Source: Coccinella septempunctata
Lineage: Eukaryota > Arthropoda > Insecta > Coleoptera > Coccinellidae
Direction: 5' to 3'
DNA length: 64,000 nucleotides
Assembly (NCBI RefSeq): GCF_907165205.1
Contig: NC_058189.1
Span: 53,346,270 to 53,410,269, forward strand
Positions 58,393-64,000 of the stretch are shown here, in pieces. The notes under the pieces are model-generated. The model was not told the DNA's origin and did no database searches. It was given only the letters and a program-made list of their open reading frames with translations. Made by a program: the position numbers and the translations under genes. Position 1 is the first letter of the stretch; the number at the start of each line of letters is the position of its first letter.

Positions 58393-59030
58393 TATATTAT
58401 TTTCACTAGAACAAAGTTTTCAAAGTAAAATTGTAGAAAAAATCAACTGATAGTACCTTTCGATCATTGTCATTATCCTTCAAAATGACAAACCTTCATC
58501 AAATATTATCAACACTGTTTCCCAATGGGTACCTGATAGTTTCAATATACAAATATGTTACATATGAAACAATCAATTAATCAGATTATTATTAGAAAAA
58601 AATAGCTACCGGGTGAATATATTTATTTATTTATTTATTATTTCTGACAGATCTAGTAGTCCTAGTGTCATATCCAGATGTCAGATTGGTTGTGTTGTGT
58701 GAACTACTATTCGACGATTTTGAAAAATTTTCGTGAAACAAAATCGTTTTGCTGAATGGAACTGAACTAGCAATATACATAGGAGATAGTTGTTGTAGTT
58801 TTTAATTATAACTTTTTTGAATATTCAGTCTTTCAACTCCAGTTTCGAGTACAGTTTCTGACTTAACTGTCAAAACAGTGACAGCAAGTTCAGGGTGGAT
58901 GATTGATGGTTAAGTTAATGCACTTTCATTTTTCATTAAAAAAGCTGTACGTAACAAAATAGTTCTTTATTACTTTTATGGAGTTGAGAGAAAACAATTA
59001 AAAAATCAAAAGAATTCTTTTTCGGATACT
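58393..59030. promoter_or_regulatory. Divergent intergenic region, TBCE and Arp1
   Basis: The two housekeeping genes start 640 bp apart in opposite directions, so this stretch must hold both promoters, possibly shared. It includes a (TTTA)n run at about 58620-58640. No TATA box can be assigned with confidence. Confidence 0.45.
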
Positions 59031-60167
59031 ATGAAAATGGAAACATATGATGTCATAGTCAATCAACCGGTGGTGATAGATAATGGATCTGGTGTTATAA
59101 AGGCTGGATTCGCTGGTGATCAAATACCTAAGTGCAGATTCCCAAATTATGTCGGACGCCCTAAGCATGTACGTGTTATGGCAGGAGCATTGGAAGGAGA
59201 CGTCTTCATTGGACCCAAAGCTGAAGAACATAGGGGTTTGCTTTCCATTAAATATCCAATGGAGCATGGACATGTAACAGACTGGAATGATATGGAAAAA
59301 ATTTGGACATACATTTATTCTAAAGATCAACTATCTACTTTTTCTGAAGAACATCCCGTACTTTTAACTGAGGCACCTTTGAACCCCAAACCAAATAGAG
59401 AGAAAGCTGCAGAGTTGCTCTTTGAATCATTCAATGTACCAGCACTTTACATTTCTATGCAGGCTGTATTGAGTTTATATTCTACAGGGAGAACAACTGG
59501 TGTGGTTTTAGATTCTGGGGATGGTGTTACACATGCAGTACCAATATATGAAGGGTTTGCAATGCCTCACAGTATAATGAGGGTAGATATTGCTGGTAGA
59601 GATGTATCTAGATATTTAAAAATTTTGCTCTGTAAAGAAGGTATTAATCTTCGCACAACAGCTGAATTTGAAACTGTTCGCACAATCAAAGAAAAAGTAT
59701 GTTATTTATCAGCTAACCCTATGAAAGAGGAATCTGTTGAAGCTGAACACATGCCTTATACTCTTCCTGATGGAAACATAGTAAAAGTAGGACCAGCTAG
59801 ATTCAGAGCACCTGAACTTTTGTTTAGACCAGATCTTATTGGTGAAGAATGTGAAGGTTTGCATGAAGTGCTTGTATTTTCCATACAGAAGTCTGATTTG
59901 GACTTGAGGAAAATTTTATTCAAGAATATTGTTTTATCGGGGGGCTCAACATTATTCAAAGGTTTTGGAGATAGACTATTGGCTGAAATAAAAAAACTTG
60001 CACCAAAGGATGTTCAAATAAAAATATCTGCTCCTCAAGAAAGATTATATTCTACTTGGATAGGTGGCTCTATTTTAGCGTCTCTTGACACATTTAAGAA
60101 AATGTGGGTCTCCAAGAGAGAGTTTGATGAAGAAGGGCAGCGAGCTGTTCATCGAAAAATGTTTTAA
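59031..60167 (+). CDS. Arp1: Actin-related protein 1 (centractin)
   Basis: This is a single uninterrupted frame of 378 codons, or 376 if translation starts at the second ATG (59037). That ATG matches the family start METYDVI and is the better choice. Arp1 forms the short filament of dynactin, the dynein activator that links the motor to cargo. The actin fold is complete. Phosphate loop 1 is VIDNGSGVIKAGFAGDQIPK and phosphate loop 2 is VVLDSGDGVTHAVP. The adenosine region is VLSGGSTLFKGFGDRL and the C-terminus is ERLYSTWIGGSILASLDTFKKMWVSK. NYVGRPKHVRVMAGALEGD and GPKAEEHRGLLSIKYPMEHG identify Arp1 rather than conventional actin. The coding region lacks introns, unlike its neighbour TBCE. It diverges from TBCE across a probable shared promoter. 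Confidence 0.97.
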   Translation: MKMETYDVIVNQPVVIDNGSGVIKAGFAGDQIPKCRFPNYVGRPKHVRVMAGALEGDVFIGPKAEEHRGLLSIKYPMEHGHVTDWNDMEKIWTYIYSKDQLSTFSEEHPVLLTEAPLNPKPNREKAAELLFESFNVPALYISMQAVLSLYSTGRTTGVVLDSGDGVTHAVPIYEGFAMPHSIMRVDIAGRDVSRYLKILLCKEGINLRTTAEFETVRTIKEKVCYLSANPMKEESVEAEHMPYTLPDGNIVKVGPARFRAPELLFRPDLIGEECEGLHEVLVFSIQKSDLDLRKILFKNIVLSGGSTLFKGFGDRLLAEIKKLAPKDVQIKISAPQERLYSTWIGGSILASLDTFKKMWVSKREFDEEGQRAVHRKMF

Positions 60168-60810
60168 GTTTAAATCAATTCTTATTATTGAATAGGTAGC
60201 AACTTACTTTTAGTATAAGTGATAAATTATATTTGCTATTAACATGCCTAAAGCAATTTATTCTACTCAATTTTTTTTATATATATATAAAATGTAACAA
60301 ATAAGCTGTTTCCATAAAAAATTCTGTTTTAATTTATTTTTATGTATAATGTCCAATTAAAAAGTACCGTAAACAAATTTTTCCTCATTTTTATTATGAT
60401 TACTATTTTATTTATATATAATTTAGATATTTTCTAGGAAGTATCGATTTTTAACCGATAGATACTTTTTTCAACTCTCTAGAATGCATTTTTAACGAAA
60501 AAATTAATGTTTATGATCAGTTGGTTTAATTTTTCCAATTTTATATATATTTTTCACCAGTGCAACGCTAGTTTTAGCTATTTGCTATAATTTTTTGAAA
60601 ACGTGGCACCAGATAAAAATTTTGTGCTTTGCAACTTTGCATAGGTCACTGATCGCAGAAAACTACGTTTAGATTGGTTATATATTTCTGTGACATAACC
60701 ATTTTCATCATAACTCATAACCTCAACCACAACAAATAACAACCATAGACAAACTACTGATAAAAACGTGAAAAAATTTTCGGGCAAATTGTTTTAAGTA
60801 AGGAATCAAA
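60168..60810. other. Arp1 3' flank and upstream region of next gene
   Basis: AT-rich DNA with a (TA)n run near 60281-60290. No gene is supported. The promoter of the downstream gene is probably within the last 200-300 bp. Confidence 0.4.
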
Positions 60811-62949
60811 ATGTTTACAGAAAATTTATTCGAAGAAACATTGAACTTATATAAAGATAGTAGATCAAAATCCATCACGTTGGACTGTATACGGAGTTTT
60901 TTAAGTAATGAATCATTTGAAAAATCATTTGTTTCACATATAAACAAGTTATTGAGTGCATCGTCTACAAGATTGGATGGTTTACAATTAGTGACAGAAT
61001 GTATTGAAGAAATAACTCCAGATGTACTGTTCGAGCACGGATCTTTTTGGGTAAAGTGTTGTTTGACGAATTATGAACATAGTTTGAATAAAGAAATACA
61101 TTTGAAGGCAATCCGTAGTATTGTTGAATGTGCACAGAAACATTCAGAATTCAGTAGAAAATTAGGTGCTGAATTTCTTACCACCATTCTAGACGTATCA
61201 TTGAATGATGAAACAGATTTATGTGTGAAGAAATCTTCACTAGAGTGCATTATTTCATGTTTGAAGTACTTTTCCAGTTTTTGTAAACAACATAGGAGAA
61301 AAATTGAAGATTATCTGTTGAGCTTCTTGGAATCACCATCGGAAAAGTTAGTGGCAGACTCAGGAGTGGCATTCATTCATTGTCAGAAAGTTCCAAGTTG
61401 TGGCAACTCGACAATTAGTTGTATCAATAACTTAACTATCTGTCTGAGAAAATTATGTGTAACATGTCACCAATGCCTAGATGAGATCTTTGAACAGTGG
61501 TTGGAAATTGAAAGATTTGAGATGGAAGATATTGAGCCTTTTAATATCAGTGGCCCACCTCCTCATTATAATTCATACTTGAAAGTACAGTACAGGACGC
61601 AAGTTATAGTAAATGTTTTACAGTGGGTAATAACATTCTTCTCAGAAGGGGCTGCATTTGAGCTGTATCCAGAAATTTTCAGCCTTCTTGAAAGAGCATT
61701 ATCGATACATAAATGTACGAAACAGGATTCCATTGAAACTAAATATTTTTCTTTCAATTTGATGCAGATTCAAACAAAAGTTTTGCAAGTGCTGAATACC
61801 TTAATTTTTTCTTTAAAAACAAGTATAGCTCCATTTTATCCTCTGATTTCAGAAATAGTAAGAGATCTCAATAAAAATAAAAATTGTGACTGCTATTTGA
61901 GTTGCAGTTTATTCCAAGAGTATTTGTATGAAATATTGCTAAATTTGTCGATAATAGGGCATGGATTAGAAAAACCACTTCAGAATATTTTGGTTTCACA
62001 AATAATAAAAAATAATACCCCTATTGAAGATGGTGTTACTGTGAAAATGCATGCAAATATGGTGGGAAAATCATCAAAAACAAAACAGAACATGATACTT
62101 AAAAGCATGAATTCTAAAAATAATAGAATGGAGAAAGCTTCTTCATGGACAAAGGCTAAGTTGGAAGCTTCCATCAGTTCACTAAAAGGATTATTGATTC
62201 TCATCCGAAACAATTCTCTCAATGATGATGCTTTAGACAAAATTACCTGCTTTCTCATAGATAATATTTTGCTTCTTCAGAAAGGAAATATCAAACCTCC
62301 GTTTGATAACCAACAATCCCAAGAATTATTGTATGAAATACTATGTTTAGTATTTGAGCATGAACGTCCAAACATTTGTTGGAAATATGGTCAACAGATA
62401 AATAAGATTCTTGTTACTGGGTGTGTTAGTGAAAACCTGAACATATCTTCAATTTGTGGGGCAAGTTTAAGGAGTATGGAAAAAATTTTTCATGCATTGA
62501 TAAGTGCGTCAAGTGTTTGCACAAATGGATATTCTGAATTGTCCAAAAATTTCTTAGCTGAAAATGGTCAGAGACTTACAGAAACAAAACTTTCTACTGA
62601 TACTTTTCTAGAGGAGAATGAAATAAGAATTTTGGAAAATAATGTGCTGGTACCAGCAAAAATAGAAAACCAAACAGATGATCAGGAAGTAGAGACCCAG
62701 GTTACTCAAACGGAAAATGAAGTAATAGAGAATAGAGATCAAGCAAATTCAGAACTGAAGGAAATAATAACTGAAAATGAATCAATGCATTTAGAAGATA
62801 ACAATATTCTGAATGAGCAGATATGTTTAAAAGAAAAGGAAATTGGTATAGATGAAAATTTACAAATGGAGCCAGTACTCAAAAAGAGGAAGGTTGAGGA
62901 AAGTGTGGCAAATTTGTTTGCAAATGAATTCAATGAAGATTATAGTTAA
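60811..62949 (+). CDS. PELP1/RIX1-like nuclear protein
   Basis: This is an uninterrupted 712-codon frame. The N-terminal 190 residues are an all-helical, HEAT-like region with the pattern of RIX1/PELP1 N-termini (TRLDGLQLVTECIEEITPDV, then FWVKCCL, then IHLKAIRSIVECAQKHSEFS). PELP1/RIX1 acts with the SENP3/TEX10/WDR18 (Rix1) complex in 60S ribosome maturation. The middle continues as helical repeats. Residues about 600-690 are rich in Glu, Asn and Gln, and a basic KKRK (about 691-694) near the end would serve as a nuclear signal. The family call rests on pattern rather than a diagnostic motif. Another HEAT-repeat family is possible. The start is the first ATG in a good context (CAAAATG). It lies 640 bp downstream of Arp1 on the same strand and is convergent with RAB5IF. 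Confidence 0.65.
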   Translation: MFTENLFEETLNLYKDSRSKSITLDCIRSFLSNESFEKSFVSHINKLLSASSTRLDGLQLVTECIEEITPDVLFEHGSFWVKCCLTNYEHSLNKEIHLKAIRSIVECAQKHSEFSRKLGAEFLTTILDVSLNDETDLCVKKSSLECIISCLKYFSSFCKQHRRKIEDYLLSFLESPSEKLVADSGVAFIHCQKVPSCGNSTISCINNLTICLRKLCVTCHQCLDEIFEQWLEIERFEMEDIEPFNISGPPPHYNSYLKVQYRTQVIVNVLQWVITFFSEGAAFELYPEIFSLLERALSIHKCTKQDSIETKYFSFNLMQIQTKVLQVLNTLIFSLKTSIAPFYPLISEIVRDLNKNKNCDCYLSCSLFQEYLYEILLNLSIIGHGLEKPLQNILVSQIIKNNTPIEDGVTVKMHANMVGKSSKTKQNMILKSMNSKNNRMEKASSWTKAKLEASISSLKGLLILIRNNSLNDDALDKITCFLIDNILLLQKGNIKPPFDNQQSQELLYEILCLVFEHERPNICWKYGQQINKILVTGCVSENLNISSICGASLRSMEKIFHALISASSVCTNGYSELSKNFLAENGQRLTETKLSTDTFLEENEIRILENNVLVPAKIENQTDDQEVETQVTQTENEVIENRDQANSELKEIITENESMHLEDNNILNEQICLKEKEIGIDENLQMEPVLKKRKVEESVANLFANEFNEDYS

Positions 62950-62986
62950 GTTTGTTTATATTAAATATTCATTTTTAAAGATCGAG

Positions 62987-62992
62987 AATAAA
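62987..62992 (+). other. Poly(A) signal of the PELP1/RIX1-like gene
   Basis: AATAAA lies 38 bases after the stop codon and is followed by a T-rich stretch around 63020-63060. Confidence 0.6.
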
Positions 62993-63232
62993 TGTATGCA
63001 TATACCAATAATAAACAATGTATAAGTTTTTTGCTTTTTCTATTTTTAATACAAATTTTGTATTAGAGATCATTTTGATTTGGAATTGAATATTTAATCA
63101 ATTGAAAATGTGAACTAATACATTTCTTTATGAAGACTACGGATGTTTTGAGCAATTTGTAAATTATCTATAAACCATGTTAAAGAACATAAAGGTTTTC
63201 TCTTACAGGGTACACAAAATCAGTATTTAATT

Positions 63233-63619
63233 TCACAGGTTTTGGTCAACTTCACTATGCAGTCCAGAATATATTATTATCCATGTTACCAAAAATCCAG
63301 CAAACGAAGTCATGAAGCCTTCTTTACATATTTCCCATGCTCCACCGTATTCTTCTTCGTCCACGTTTTGAAAATTTGAAAAATAATAGTAAACGATGCC
63401 TGCGTTCAATAACACAAATAATGATAGGCCAATGAACCCATTCAACGGAATCAATCCCCATAAAAGTCCTAACAAGAGTCCTATGACTTGCCTGGCCCAA
63501 TAAATTACATCTAGTAATTCCTCCTTATCGGGCCACACAGAATTTGCAGTACATGCTCTTACCCAAATTGAAGGTAATTCTTTTTCTATATTATTAGTTT
63601 TGATATTCATAATTTTCAT
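63233..63619 (-). CDS. RAB5IF: RAB5IF (Rab5-interacting factor / OPTI) homologue
   Basis: This is a 128-residue, single-exon membrane protein. A short cytosolic head leads into WPDKEELLDVIYWARQVIGL, followed by two closely spaced hydrophobic helices (about 45-65 and 66-82). Then comes the conserved acidic stretch DEEEYGGAWEICKEGFMTSF and a third helix. This matches RAB5IF (C20orf24), described as a partner of the ER insertase TMCO1 in multipass membrane-protein biogenesis and as a respiratory supercomplex assembly factor. The start is the first ATG (MKIMNIKT); the second methionine at residue 4 is an alternative. It is convergent with the PELP1/RIX1-like gene. Confidence 0.9.
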   Translation of the reverse strand: MKIMNIKTNNIEKELPSIWVRACTANSVWPDKEELLDVIYWARQVIGLLLGLLWGLIPLNGFIGLSLFVLLNAGIVYYYFSNFQNVDEEEYGGAWEICKEGFMTSFAGFLVTWIIIYSGLHSEVDQNL

Positions 63620-64000
63620 TCATATGAATATTCTCAATAAATTTTAATTTTTTTGCTTAATCATAACCTCTAAACTTGATTAGTGAACCGTGAACCATAG
63701 ACCTAATAATATAGAAATAAATTGCTAGGGATGAGAGAATTTTATTAGTGGTCATATATTTTTTCGATAAATTATATAGTTATTTAGAAAGATACTCTTT
63801 CTGAGGTATCGTCTCTCAATAATATTCAAATGGAAATATTAAAATAACATGGCATTGAATGATGAACAATTGAATAAAAGTGAAATTTGAAATTTCCCGG
63901 CTCTGTCAATATCATTTTCACAAGATCAAAAATCTTGTCTATGAACAAGTGCAAACTCAAATAATGGTGTATTTTGGTCGAAAAAGTATGATTAATCAGA
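63620..64000. other. Upstream region of RAB5IF
   Basis: AT-rich, with no reading frame or repeat that I can assign. It should contain the RAB5IF promoter. Confidence 0.4.

Noticed and set aside
59031..60167. Conventional actin or an actin retrocopy
   Set aside because: Arp1-specific sequence runs throughout, and the frame is intact with no poly(A) tract or target duplication. An old Arp1 retrocopy cannot be fully excluded from the lack of introns, but nothing supports it.
1..64000. tRNA or rRNA genes
   Set aside because: No cloverleaf with A and B boxes and no rRNA-like block was noticed by eye. A covariance search would be needed to be certain.

Overview
This is eukaryotic, almost certainly insect, nuclear DNA. 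It is AT-rich, genes are split by GT-AG introns, and the protein-coding content matches insect families (a CYP4 cytochrome P450, gamma-glutamyl hydrolase, mitochondrial GatB, TBCE, Arp1/centractin, a PELP1/RIX1-like protein and RAB5IF). The style of transposons (Tc1-like elements with TA duplications, palindromic MITEs ending in TACAGGGTG, a Penelope-like element, an I/LOA-like LINE) would suit a beetle. The order is an inference, because nothing in the window is diagnostic of species.

The window has two halves. Positions 1 to about 51,000 are transposon-dominated and hold two gene loci. The first is gamma-glutamyl hydrolase (GGH, minus strand). It has one complete copy (exons at 49636-49835, 46291-46341, 43968-44197 and 40726-41213; 322 aa). 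It also has a second, 5'-truncated and frameshifted copy (2101-5463), which lies in a segmental duplication matching about 80-7000 to 38,160-45,940. The second locus is a complete eight-exon CYP4-type P450 (14108-30757, plus strand, 504 aa). It sits between the GGH copies, and its introns have been inflated to 16.6 kb by nested transposons.

Positions 51,600-63,620 are gene-dense: GATB (+), TBCE (-), Arp1 (+), a PELP1/RIX1-like gene (+) and RAB5IF (-). Only one full transposon sits here, in the last intron of TBCE. TBCE and Arp1 are divergent across about 640 bp and may share a promoter region. GATB/TBCE and PELP1-like/RAB5IF are convergent pairs. These are housekeeping genes (mitochondrial Gln-tRNA synthesis, tubulin folding, dynactin, ribosome biogenesis, ER membrane insertion) with no sign of operon-like cooperation.

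The transposon content includes: five copies of one Tc1-like family, only the copy at 5671-7097 with an uninterrupted transposase; a decayed second Tc1-like element; a head-to-head inverted Penelope-like pair (23450-26859) inside a single 12-bp target duplication; a full-length I/LOA-like LINE (30844-36704) with a 10-bp duplication; a hAT element (47751-49369) with an exact 8-bp duplication; four copies of a 1.1-1.2 kb element that carries an exon-like segment; several long-palindrome MITEs; and two copies of an unclassified element studded with a CTCGAG/TCAGATT motif. Exon boundaries were read by eye from splice sites, reading phase and family similarity. No database search was possible.
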